From an uncultured Planctomycetaceae bacterium (GTDB lineage: Bacteria; Planctomycetota; Planctomycetia; Planctomycetales; Planctomycetaceae), in NCBI GenBank assembly GCA_913031625.1, contig CAJWGB010000004.1:1-64000 (forward strand): DNA of 64,000 nt. Direction: 5' to 3'. A program made the position numbers and the translations under genes. Under the pieces are notes generated by a model. It worked only from the letters and a program-made list of their open reading frames with translations, was not told the DNA's origin and made no database searches. Below, one piece after another: positions 18,573 through 27,259 of the stretch. The first letter of the stretch is position 1. The number at the start of each line of letters is the position of its first letter.

Positions 18573-19044
18573 GACGATACTCTCGAATGCGCTCGGTGAT
18601 TCCCTATTTTACCGCAGGAATTCCCGGGGCTGAAGACTGAGCTAGGCCAGGATCTCTCAGCCATGATGACGCCCGGGTGACTCAGGGAGTGATTGGGGAT
18701 GCTTCCCTGAGTTGTCGCCGGTACAGCGTTTGAGATCCGGTTATATGGACTATGCGGCACACCGCAGATTGTCACAAGTATTAACCGTCCATCCTGCTTC
18801 GTTTGCTGGATCTGGCGCTTCAGGACTCGTCGATAACTCTCAACAGGCCAATAGCCTCCTTCCGCTCCTCCTCAGATTAAAGCACCCTGAGTTCACGCGG
18901 CATGGGGCGGATGGAAACGAATTCTGAGTATTCAGAGTCGTCCACGGGCGACCTGTAGGTCGCCGTCTCCGTTCAACCCCCTCTGAACGGTGACGGCGAT
19001 TTCATTTGCGGTTCGCAAGCCCGTTCCCTGAGGATAAGTGGTCC
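18573..19044. other. Intergenic region ahcY / xerD with inverted repeats
   Basis: No protein gene seen. It contains ACTCAGGGA-15 nt-TCCCTGAGT (18680-18712), a 9-bp inverted repeat, and two overlapping hairpins just before xerD, listed separately. Confidence 0.45.
18947..18998 (+). repeat. Two mutually exclusive hairpins in the xerD leader
   Basis: GGCGACC-TGTA-GGTCGCC (18947-18964) is perfect. A second stem of 15 bp with one mismatch, CGCCGTCTCCGTTCA pairing with TGAACGGTGACGGCG (18961-18998, loop of 8), shares CGCC with the first, so both cannot form in full. This could be an attenuation-like switch or simply a palindromic protein site. It lies 47 nt before the ATG. Confidence 0.5.
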
Positions 19045-20001
19045 ATGCCCAGACGAAGAAAACCTCCTGCCGGCAGCCGATTTGCCAGGGGAGAGTTTCA
19101 GGATCCCACAGCATGGCTGAGCGGATTCGTCGCCTACCTCGAGGCTGAGTGTGGGATGTCGCCCAACACGGTTGCCGCCTATCGGCGAGATCTGCAGAAG
19201 TTCTTTGACTGGAACCGCGATACTGATCGCCGCACAGTCCACCAGGTTGACATTGCCACGCTGACCGGCTTTCTTGAGTTCCTTCAGGGAAGTGGCCTCG
19301 CCGACAGTAGCGTCGCACGACATCTTGCTTCGATCCGGATGTTCTTTCGGTACCTCGTGTTGGAGTCAATCCTGACCGAAAGTGCGGTCGATCTCATCAC
19401 TTCGCCGAAGCTCTGGCAACGCCTTCCAAAAGTTCTCAGCCCGGATATGGTGAATGAACTGCTGGCCGCGCCTGTCGGAAGTCTGGATCGATATGCCCGT
19501 CGAGACCGAGCGATCCTTGCCGTTCTCTACGCGACCGGTTGTCGTGTTTCAGAAATCACCGGACTGCGACTGACCGATCTCAATCTGGACGAACGCTATG
19601 CACGTGTGACCGGCAAGGGCAACAAGCAGCGAATGGTCTCGCTGACTCCAATGGCTGTAGATGCAATCACCGAGTATCTGAATCTGGAACGCAGCGACAT
19701 GGTGCGCAGCCGGACAGTCGATGAGGAGTGGCTGTTCGTGTCACGCAGTGGGCGCAGAATGGGGCGTGATACCGTTTGGCAGCTGATTCAGAGGTACGCT
19801 GCCCGGGTTGGCTGTGGAGGCGACGTTTCGCCCCACACACTTCGTCACAGCTTTGCCACTCATTTGCTGGCAGGAGGGGCCGACATCCGAGCACTTCAGG
19901 AAATGCTGGGTCACGCCAGCATTAGAACCACGCAGATCTATACTCACGTAGATCACACGCGGCTGAAGAACGTGCATCAGAGCTGCCACCCTCGTGGTTA
20001 A
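19045..20001 (+). CDS. xerD: Tyrosine recombinase XerC/XerD family (XerD-like)
   Basis: 318 aa, a normal Xer length. N-terminal SAM-like core-binding domain ('GFVAYLEAECGMSPNTVAAYRRDL'), then the catalytic domain with Arg in 'LYATGCRVSEITGLRL', Lys in 'GKGNKQR', HTLRHSFATHLL, His in 'MLGHASIRTTQIYTHV', and the Tyr in the same segment. The C-terminal 'LKNVHQSCHPRG' is nearer XerD than XerC. Its role would be resolution of chromosome dimers at dif. Start ATG 19045, 13 codons inside the track ORF, with GAGGATAAG before it. No integrated element borders it. Confidence 0.88.
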   Translation: MPRRRKPPAGSRFARGEFQDPTAWLSGFVAYLEAECGMSPNTVAAYRRDLQKFFDWNRDTDRRTVHQVDIATLTGFLEFLQGSGLADSSVARHLASIRMFFRYLVLESILTESAVDLITSPKLWQRLPKVLSPDMVNELLAAPVGSLDRYARRDRAILAVLYATGCRVSEITGLRLTDLNLDERYARVTGKGNKQRMVSLTPMAVDAITEYLNLERSDMVRSRTVDEEWLFVSRSGRRMGRDTVWQLIQRYAARVGCGGDVSPHTLRHSFATHLLAGGADIRALQEMLGHASIRTTQIYTHVDHTRLKNVHQSCHPRG

Positions 20002-20056
20002 ACGGCGCATGTGGGTCAGGTTTCCGTGGTTGAAACCTTCCTGCGAGTGAGTCTGT

Positions 20057-20839
20057 CTACTGCTTGCCTTCGGCGCGATTGGACCACCAGGGAAGTCCGA
20101 CGCCTCCGTCCATCGTCATGGTGCTGCCGGTCATATATGCTGCGTCGTCACTGAGAGTGAAACAGACGCCGCGTGCCATTTCTTCTGGCGTTCCCATGCG
20201 TTTCATCGGCAGCGACTCAGCACCAGCCTGCAGTTGCTCTTCGGTGAAGAATTTGCGTTCCCCGGGCGTGTCAATCCAGCCTGGATGAAACACGTTGACA
20301 CGGATGCCGTGCTGCACGAGTTCGATCGCAGCGGTTCGAGCCATGTGATCAATGGCCGCCTTCGACATGTTGTATGCCATCGCAGTCGGGATCGCCATGT
20401 TGGCGTGAGGTGAGCTGATGACGGTGATTGCTCCACCGTTGCCCTGTGTTACCATCTGTTGAGACGCAGCACGCACACCGTGAAATGCACCCCACATGCT
20501 GACGTTGACTGTCCTGCGGAATCCATCCATGTCAGCGTCAATCATGAGTTCCCGGTCACTGTAGACTGCGTTGCTGACAAACATATCCAGACTGCCGAAT
20601 TCGTTTACGGTCTTCTCGACCATCTCTTCGACGGCGTTCTGGTCAGAAACGTCGGCTGCAATAACCAGTGCTCTGCGACCGAGCGCGCGAATCTGATCTG
20701 CAACTTCTTCTGCTCGATCTTTGCTGGCATGGCAGTTGACCGTGACATTGGCCCCCTGTTTTGCGAGTTCCAGCGCGACTGCTGCGCCGATCCCTTTGGA
20801 TGAACCTGTTACCAGCGCGTTTCTGCCATCAAAACTCAT
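20057..20839 (-). CDS. Short-chain dehydrogenase/reductase (FabG / glucose dehydrogenase type)
   Basis: 260 aa classical SDR. Cofactor site TGSSKGIGAA, 'NAVYSD' in place of the usual NNAG, the catalytic Ser in 'ITVISSPHANM', Tyr and Lys in 'AYNMSKAA', and the end 'GSTMTMDGGVGLPWW'. NADPH or NAD use cannot be settled: the Ser-Ser-Lys after the first Gly and 'NCHASKD' near residue 35 favour NADP. Substrate unknown. No closely coupled neighbour. Confidence 0.88.
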   Translation of the reverse strand: MSFDGRNALVTGSSKGIGAAVALELAKQGANVTVNCHASKDRAEEVADQIRALGRRALVIAADVSDQNAVEEMVEKTVNEFGSLDMFVSNAVYSDRELMIDADMDGFRRTVNVSMWGAFHGVRAASQQMVTQGNGGAITVISSPHANMAIPTAMAYNMSKAAIDHMARTAAIELVQHGIRVNVFHPGWIDTPGERKFFTEEQLQAGAESLPMKRMGTPEEMARGVCFTLSDDAAYMTGSTMTMDGGVGLPWWSNRAEGKQ

Positions 20840-20944
20840 CGTTGTCCCGTATCCTGTTGAGGGGCGTCAGTGTTGGAGGGGAGTTTAAGGTCTTTTTGTC
20901 GGAATTCCTGCCAGCGCTGCCCGTCTTTTTCTGAGGATTGCAGG

Positions 20945-22312
20945 CTAGTCCCCCTGCTTCGTCGGGTCCGGGATGTCCTGAAGTGTGATAAGGAACTCAG
21001 TCCCACTCGTATCGGAGCGTACCAGTTCGATAGAGCCCTGAAGCTCATTCCTCGCGAGCTGCCGGCAGACGAACAGACCCAGTCCGGTGCCCGACGATTT
21101 GGTCGTATAGTAGGGTTCGAAGATCTGTTTCTGGTCTTCGGGCGAGATGCCGTGACCCTGATCAGCAATGTGTATTGCGACGTTGGCGGAGCCTGTTTCC
21201 GGCTTGTTGTAATGGGTTGTCACTGTGATTGACGCACCCTCTTCCGTCGCATCGAGCGCGTTCAGAACGAGGTTCAGCACGACCTGCACGAGCTGGTCGT
21301 AAATCGTGCGGATGGCTTTCATGCCGGAATCAAATTCCGAATTGACCTTTTTCCCCTTCCAGCGTTTGTAGTACTTGGCAATGTTCAGCGCGTTGTTGAT
21401 GGCTGAATGCACATCAACCGGGGCCACCTGCTGGCTGGTCGGACGACTGAACCCAACGAGTTCACGCAGGATTCTTTGAATGCGATTGAGCTGTCCATCG
21501 ACCATTTCCAGTCGATTACGCGTATGTTCGTCCTCGTTCCGCCGATGCAGCATCTGCACGATGGAGCTGATGGAAGCCAGAGGGTTCCCAACCTCATGTG
21601 CAATGCCAGCGGCGAGCAGTCCAAAAGCTGCCTGCTTTTCCTGTTGAACAAGTAATGCCTGTGAGTTCTGCAGCTCCTTGGTCCGGTCCGAAATCCTGCG
21701 TTCGAGGTCTGACTGATTGGCGAGCAGTTCGCCGTTGAGTTTCCCAAGCAGTTCCCCGGCGTTCTTCAACAACCCCGTCAATGCAATGATGGCCCATGCT
21801 GCCCAGCCCAGAAAGACAAGAGTCAGCAGCATCTGCATTGCTCCGCCGGGTGTCTTGTTGTCAGCCATCAGACCGAGCAGGCTGTAGCTGAAGGCATGAA
21901 TTCCGAACGTCGCGGAAGTAAGCAGAGGGGTGTGCCGAATTGCACAGACCAGAATGGAAAGAAAGTAGTAGAACCGGAAAGGGCTCCCGATGCCGTCGTC
22001 AAAATAGCACAGCATTCCGATGAACAGGGCCTCCATCAGGCTGACGAGGATCCGGAACTCTGCCAGCAGCACGTGCCCCTTCCAGCTGCGGACCGTGTCG
22101 ATAAACGCATAGACGGCGCCGACAGTGAGGATTGCGTTCAATTCCAGCCGCGACTCGGTCGGTCCTGAGTTGGTGACAAAGAAGTCCAAATTGACGAGCA
22201 GATAGCCAAGTGCCACACCGAACCATCGAATTCGGACAGTGATCGACTCAGCCTGAAGTTCACGCTCGCCCGGAGACACGGCCGTTGTCGTTTCCGGAAG
22301 TGGGGTGCTCAT
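20945..22312 (-). CDS. Membrane sensor histidine kinase (orphan)
   Basis: 455 aa. About six hydrophobic segments between residues 28 and 182 with short loops, so sensing is likely within the membrane; then a coiled linker and the transmitter: H-box 'AGIAHEVGNPLASISS' with His239, N-box 'LVLNALDATEEG', G boxes 'HIADQGHGISPED' and 'TGLGLFVCRQLA'. The form is NtrB/ZraS-like. No response regulator is next to it. The divergent gene begins about 200 nt away. Confidence 0.88.
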   Translation of the reverse strand: MSTPLPETTTAVSPGERELQAESITVRIRWFGVALGYLLVNLDFFVTNSGPTESRLELNAILTVGAVYAFIDTVRSWKGHVLLAEFRILVSLMEALFIGMLCYFDDGIGSPFRFYYFLSILVCAIRHTPLLTSATFGIHAFSYSLLGLMADNKTPGGAMQMLLTLVFLGWAAWAIIALTGLLKNAGELLGKLNGELLANQSDLERRISDRTKELQNSQALLVQQEKQAAFGLLAAGIAHEVGNPLASISSIVQMLHRRNEDEHTRNRLEMVDGQLNRIQRILRELVGFSRPTSQQVAPVDVHSAINNALNIAKYYKRWKGKKVNSEFDSGMKAIRTIYDQLVQVVLNLVLNALDATEEGASITVTTHYNKPETGSANVAIHIADQGHGISPEDQKQIFEPYYTTKSSGTGLGLFVCRQLARNELQGSIELVRSDTSGTEFLITLQDIPDPTKQGD

Positions 22313-22521
22313 GTTGCATATCCCGAAAAGGTCGCAGAATCCACAGGGTTGTGACGAAATCGGGCGGCCTCGTTAAGCGATTCGCCCCGCAGATCTGCAG
22401 CTTTACCGGAATTCGGCTCCAAACGGGAGAATGCGCCGTCAGCGATGTGTCGGCCCGCGTAGCACGAGCAGCGGAGACGCTCTGCGCAGACTCAGGCTAC
22501 CCATTCTTACAGGCCGTTGAC

Positions 22522-24741
22522 TTGCTGTTTCGACTGCTCACATTCCTGACACTTTCCACTACTCTGGCGGCGGCAGACTTTGAATCTGTGACCATCGGTT
22601 TTGACGGACAGGGTTGTGTGGGCGAGTGGTTGCCAATTACCGCGCGTGCCACCAGTCTTCCAGCCGGAAAGACGGCAATTCTGCAGACAGAATTTACGGA
22701 TCCCGCGGGCAACCTCTGCGTCGATCGAACAATTGCCCAGGTCATTCCTGATGACGGTCAAGCCACCCTGCAGGGATTGGTTCGGATCGGCCGGCTGGCA
22801 GGTACGGGAACGGTCAAACTTGTCATTGATGACGAAGTCGTGTCTGAGTACAGCGTGACTTACTCCGAGTCGGCTGATGAAGAACAGACCCTCCGACTCG
22901 CGACACGAAGTCAGACCTCTTTCCTGACCGTCGGGGAGGTCACTGGATTCGAACGATTCATTGACTCTGTCCGGTCTCGTTCCGGTGAGAGCGCAGTCGG
23001 ATGGTATCAGCTGACTGAAGCTGCGGAGTTACCTGTCTCATTGCAGGCTTACGACGCGGTCGACTACGTATTGCTCGCCGATGACTTTTCCCTGAGCGAG
23101 CAGCAACAACGGGTTTTACGCGGCTGGGTCCGAAATGGAGGGCGACTGATCGTGTCGTCTGGAAACTCCATCCCGGAGTTACTTCGAACTCCTCTTGGGG
23201 CATGGATGGCATCCCGATTCGAACTTGCCGCGAAGCCTCAGGGGATGAGGCTGTTTACTTCGCTCGTCTCCTTTGTTCCGGGGGCTGCACAGATCTCGAC
23301 GAACCAGGTATGGAGTGTTGCGGCCGTAAAGAATCGGGCTGTGACTGCTCTGGTGGACTCGTCGAATGGCCCAATAATTTCTCGTGTAAGCGAGGGTGCC
23401 GGCTGGATTACCCTGATTGGGATGGACGTCAATGAGCGTCCGATCAGTGTCTGGAAGTCACTTCACAAGCTCTACGAGGTTTTGTTTTTTGGGGACAGTC
23501 TCAGTGGGCAGAAGCAGGAACGGCACACGTCTCGGCGAATTTCCGGGTCAGGGATGTCTGACATTGGGACACAGATGCTTGCGGCAGTCGATGCAGTTCC
23601 TGACGGCGGCAGTCGTTCCGCATGGTCGGTGATGTCCGTTCTATTCGCGTGGCTGCTGCTGATCGGGCCTCTGGATTATTTTCTTGTGACACGCGTGCTG
23701 AAGAAGCCACATCTGACATGGGTCACATTTCCGATCCTGATCATTGTGGCTATCGCGTTGATCTACCCCTCGACTCAGGGCTCAGGTTCATACAACACAA
23801 AACAGCTTCATCTGATCGACGTTTCTGCTGACGGTGCCGACAACTATGTGCGAACACGCAGTTGGAGCAGTATTTCATCGCCGGAAACCCGGAAGGCTGA
23901 GATTAGTTCGACGCCCTCTCTGTTGACGGGCCTGTCCGCAGAAAATGTGCATTCCACACTGACGTGGCAGGGGCGTGCCGAGGATGCCTACGGTGCGATG
24001 TATCGCCCGGAGGGAATCAGTCTCGGGAAACAGCAGTTTGTCCGCGCAGCCAGCGAAGAACTGGCAGAAGTGCCGCTATTCACTGACGGCTCTCTTTGTC
24101 TGGTTGGCGAGTCCCATGCATCAGTCTCCGAGCCAGTCATCAAATCAGACCTGTTGGCAGCCGGATATGGTGCTCTGACAGGAACTTTTTCACATGAACT
24201 TCCGGGTGAGATTTCGGACTGGGTGATCGCTTTCCACAACCGCATCTATCAGGTCCGCGCCGGTGGCATGGGAGAGCTCGGAGTACTCAGTGCTGGTGAG
24301 GTTTGGTCATCCAGTGACAAGAGTCTCGGAGCATCGGACCTGAAGTCATGGCTCACAGGAGCAAGGATGGTTGTTGCTGATGAAGGGAAACATGCCGATC
24401 TGAACAAGTCCACACTGGTACTGAAACCGTATGATCGAAAGTCGCAGGACCTGCTGGATATTGTCCGCATGATGTCCTTCTACGATGTCGTCACCAGCAC
24501 CTACGTCAATCTTGATCACCACCAGTTTCGCCAGTTGAAACTCACCGATGCCATCGAACTGAATCGTGCTGTTCTGATTGGCCGTTTTCGAAAGACGGGT
24601 GACAGTAGTGATTTCGCGGCGTCTGATCTGCAGATTGACGGATCATCTGTCGACGCTGAAAGGACAACGATTGTGCGGCTGATCCTGCCAGTTCAAACAC
24701 AGCAGAACAACGGTGACGAGCCAAAGGAAAGCGACGAGTAA
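22522..24741 (+). CDS. Membrane protein with GATase1-like domain, partner of ABC ATPase
   Basis: About 739 aa from a TTG at 22522, chosen because LLFRLLTFLTLSTTLAAAD then forms a signal peptide; the track ORF from 22285 adds 79 residues that overlap the kinase start. Beta-rich N-terminus, then 'AYDAVDYVLLADDFSLSEQQQ' and 'LRGWVRNGGRLIVSSG', which look like a class I glutamine-amidotransferase-like fold without catalytic Cys. Two membrane helices follow near residues 370-420 (VMSVLFAWLLLIGPLDYFL; FPILIIVAIALIYP), then a soluble tail. The stop overlaps the ATPase start (TAATG), so they are translated together. Such pairs occur with ABC-2 exporters and gliding-type systems; function unknown. Confidence 0.7.
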   Translation: MLFRLLTFLTLSTTLAAADFESVTIGFDGQGCVGEWLPITARATSLPAGKTAILQTEFTDPAGNLCVDRTIAQVIPDDGQATLQGLVRIGRLAGTGTVKLVIDDEVVSEYSVTYSESADEEQTLRLATRSQTSFLTVGEVTGFERFIDSVRSRSGESAVGWYQLTEAAELPVSLQAYDAVDYVLLADDFSLSEQQQRVLRGWVRNGGRLIVSSGNSIPELLRTPLGAWMASRFELAAKPQGMRLFTSLVSFVPGAAQISTNQVWSVAAVKNRAVTALVDSSNGPIISRVSEGAGWITLIGMDVNERPISVWKSLHKLYEVLFFGDSLSGQKQERHTSRRISGSGMSDIGTQMLAAVDAVPDGGSRSAWSVMSVLFAWLLLIGPLDYFLVTRVLKKPHLTWVTFPILIIVAIALIYPSTQGSGSYNTKQLHLIDVSADGADNYVRTRSWSSISSPETRKAEISSTPSLLTGLSAENVHSTLTWQGRAEDAYGAMYRPEGISLGKQQFVRAASEELAEVPLFTDGSLCLVGESHASVSEPVIKSDLLAAGYGALTGTFSHELPGEISDWVIAFHNRIYQVRAGGMGELGVLSAGEVWSSSDKSLGASDLKSWLTGARMVVADEGKHADLNKSTLVLKPYDRKSQDLLDIVRMMSFYDVVTSTYVNLDHHQFRQLKLTDAIELNRAVLIGRFRKTGDSSDFAASDLQIDGSSVDAERTTIVRLILPVQTQQNNGDEPKESDE

Positions 24742-25670
24742 TGATCGAGACCAGAAACCTCACCAAACGCTATGGTAATCTGATTGCCGTCAACAACATC
24801 AACCTCAAACTGGATGAGGGTGACGTCTTTGGTTTCATCGGTCCCAACGGTTCCGGTAAGACGACCACGATGCGGATGATCGCGACGCTGTTGAATCCGG
24901 ATCACGGAGAAGCCTACGTGTGTGGCAAGTCGATCTACACGAATCAGGAGGACATTCGGCGACTGGTGGGATTCATGCCGGACTTCTTTGGCGTTTATGA
25001 TGACATGACAGTCATCGAGTATCTGGAGTTCTTCTGCGCTGCGTACCGCATTCCGGCTGACAAACGACGCGCGATCTGCGAAGAGAAACTTGAGCTCGTT
25101 GATATGTCATTCAAACGTGACGCGATGGTCAATGAGCTGTCGCGCGGTCAGACGCAGCGAATTGGACTTGCTCGCACACTTCTCCATGAACCACAGGTGC
25201 TGCTCCTTGATGAGCCTGCCAGTGGCCTGGACCCTCGAGCGCGAATTGAAATCCGAAACCTGCTTCGACGGCTTGGCGAACTTCGTAAGACTGTGATCGT
25301 CTCGAGCCACATTCTGCCGGAACTGGCAGACGTTTGTACGCGGGTCGGGATGATCGAGAAGGGCAACCTGATCGTTGACGGCAACGTAGCGGAAGTCATG
25401 CAGAAAGCGCGTCAGAGAATCGTGTTGAACATTCGCGTTCGCGAACGCACGGAAGAAGCCGCAGCATTGCTCGAACAGTGTGATTCCGTGGAGAGCGTAA
25501 ACAGCATTGAAGATGGCCTCATTGTCATCACGCTCGCACCTGAGACCGACGACTACAGTGACATTCCATCAGCGCTTGTTGAAAGTGGATTCGCCATGAC
25601 GCTGTTCCGTGAAGAAGAGGTCAATCTGGAGACAGCCTTCATGGAACTGACCAAAGGGCTCGTCCAGTAG
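24741..25670 (+). CDS. ABC transporter ATP-binding protein (ABC-2 type)
   Basis: 309 aa. Walker A GPNGSGKTTT, Q-loop region 'VGFMPDFFGVYDDMTV', signature LSRGQTQRIGLART (LSGGQ variant with Arg at position 3), Walker B VLLLDEPASGLDP and the H-loop 'VIVSSHILPEL'. A C-terminal extension from about 215 matches CcmA/DrrA-type exporter ATPases. Translationally coupled to the membrane protein before it. No permease gene follows; the next gene is on the other strand. Confidence 0.9.
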   Translation: MIETRNLTKRYGNLIAVNNINLKLDEGDVFGFIGPNGSGKTTTMRMIATLLNPDHGEAYVCGKSIYTNQEDIRRLVGFMPDFFGVYDDMTVIEYLEFFCAAYRIPADKRRAICEEKLELVDMSFKRDAMVNELSRGQTQRIGLARTLLHEPQVLLLDEPASGLDPRARIEIRNLLRRLGELRKTVIVSSHILPELADVCTRVGMIEKGNLIVDGNVAEVMQKARQRIVLNIRVRERTEEAAALLEQCDSVESVNSIEDGLIVITLAPETDDYSDIPSALVESGFAMTLFREEEVNLETAFMELTKGLVQ

Positions 25671-26023
25671 TCGCCAGAACGCTTTCCAGATAGATCGCAG
25701 CGTTTGCTGGCGCTGCGGGCCCAGGCGAATACGAGATATCTGTAGCGTCGTGGAGAGACAATGATTTGCCAGGCTGGTAACTCGAAGAGAAAAGTTGCAT
25801 TTGCAGACAGATCTCTCGCTCACCAGGAAATTGCATGCATCGCTGTAACTGGTTGCAAAGATCAGCTTTGCTGCAAATCGACTTACGTCGACGGATGCAG
25901 TCTCCTGTCACGCTTCGGGTTTTCTTCAGGCAGACGCCAGGATTAAGTCAAATGCAGGCTGGTGAAACGCTGCGGCCTCATAATATCCGGTCCAGAAGCA
26001 GAGCGCATTAAAAAGAGCGCATG
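25671..26023. other. Intergenic region after the ABC ATPase
   Basis: No gene seen. CGCAGCG-8 nt-CGCTGCG (25696-25717) is a 7-bp stem 26 nt past the ATPase stop, but it lacks a T-run, so it is only a weak terminator candidate. Confidence 0.4.
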
Positions 26024-26052
26024 AAAAACGCGGACACCAGAGTGTCCGCGTT
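26024..26052 (-). terminator. Terminator after coiled-coil protein
   Basis: AACGCGGACAC-CAGA-GTGTCCGCGTT, a perfect 11-bp stem. On the minus strand the stem ends in GTTTTTC, 30 nt past the stop of the gene at 26082. Confidence 0.88.
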
Positions 26053-26081
26053 CATTGAATTCGACGGTCGCAAATCGACTG

Positions 26082-26855
26082 TTATTCGGTCTCAGGAGCT
26101 TCAGATTCTTCTTCAGCAACCTCAGTCGTCTCTTCAGTGATGGCAGCCTTTTCGGTCGCTTCACCTGGATCACTGTCGTCGCCGGGAGTCTCCTCTTCCT
26201 CTTCGATGATGGTCGCTTTCTTTGTTTCCAGAGCGTCCTTCTGCAACTGAGCAATCTGAGCACGTGCACCCACAAGTGCATCTTCTGACTTCTGAACTTC
26301 CGTTCGCATGGTCGCAATCGACTCCTTGAGCTGATCGTTTGCCTTCTGCAGTTCAGTTGCGTCATCTTTGAGTTGCTTATTGACAGCCTCAGACTTCGCC
26401 AGAGCCTGCTGTGCATTCTTTGCACTGGCTTCGGACTTCTTCGCTCGGTCGCTTTGTTCCTGCACTGCTACTGTTGTCTTCTTGACCTGCTGGCGAAGCT
26501 GAGCAATTTCCTGCATCAGCTGATCTCGTTCAGCAGCAGCACTGGCCTTCGCTTCGGCGAGTTGCTGCTTTGTTTTGCTGACTTCAGCCTTCGCAGACGT
26601 CAGCTCTGTTCGTACTTCAGCAACTTCTTTTTCAAGGTGTTCGGCTTCAACAGAGCGATGGAGTGCTTCCCAGTGCGTGATCGTTTCGCGGATTTCTCCA
26701 TCCTTGCCCTTCCAGTACTTTGTGGTTGGGCCATAGCTGGAATTGCGGCAGCACATCTGCTGGACGTAGCAGAGTTTGGCAGCACGTCGAGCTTTGCCGG
26801 CTTCGCCGGGAGCACAGGCGAGTAACATCATAAATGGAATCAGAATGCGTTTCAT
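26082..26855 (-). CDS. Secreted coiled-coil protein
   Basis: 257 aa from ATG 26855, with AGGAT 6 nt upstream; the track ORF starts 23 codons too early. MKRILIPFMMLLACAPGEAG is a signal peptide, followed by a short Cys-containing domain ('LCYVQQMCCRNSSYG'), then a continuous coiled coil at about 70-210 (rich in KAEVSKTKQQLAEAK-type heptads), and an acidic tail of Glu, Asp and Thr. The shape suggests a structural spacer in the periplasm or cell wall. Not recognised as a named family. It has its own terminator. Confidence 0.75.
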   Translation of the reverse strand: MKRILIPFMMLLACAPGEAGKARRAAKLCYVQQMCCRNSSYGPTTKYWKGKDGEIRETITHWEALHRSVEAEHLEKEVAEVRTELTSAKAEVSKTKQQLAEAKASAAAERDQLMQEIAQLRQQVKKTTVAVQEQSDRAKKSEASAKNAQQALAKSEAVNKQLKDDATELQKANDQLKESIATMRTEVQKSEDALVGARAQIAQLQKDALETKKATIIEEEEETPGDDSDPGEATEKAAITEETTEVAEEESEAPETE

Positions 26856-27259
26856 GTCTATCCTGCCGTATGAATGCAATGCGGGAATCGTCGTTGGTGC
26901 CTTGTGAGGCAACGAAGAGGTCAAAGGCGACCTGCAGACCGGAGTGTCTGTGAGTCAAGGGTAATCAGGTGGGGCTGCAGATGTTATCGTGAAGTATTGA
27001 AAGTTTGCCGAGTGCAGAAACTGGTTTCATCAGGAAATCTGCAAAGCTGAGGCATTGTGGCCAATCTGAATCGGTTTTGCCAGATTTTTCAGGTGGCGCC
27101 TCCAACAGATTCTCGCGGGACTCCCTACGTCTTTGGCATCGAGAATTGCTGTCGCGGACCGTTGACTCTGCCAGACGGCTCGCTCCTTCGAATCGGCGCA
27201 GAGAGAAACCCTGGCCAACAGTGGACCAGGGTCTCTTGAATCAGTCTCAGGGATGATGG
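26856..27259. other. Intergenic region with a hairpin downstream of the zinc-ribbon gene
   Basis: No protein gene seen. ACCCTGG-11 nt-CCAGGGT (27208-27232) lies just past the stop of the minus-strand gene at 27260 and reads into GTTTCTCTC, a possible weak terminator. Confidence 0.4.

Noticed and set aside
18492-18600. SAH riboswitch before ahcY
   Set aside because: The conserved SAH riboswitch core was not found in the leader; only a promoter-like pair was.
19045-20001. Xer gene as the integrase of a mobile element
   Set aside because: Neighbours are housekeeping genes, no flanking direct repeats or tRNA were seen, and length and C-terminus match chromosomal XerD.
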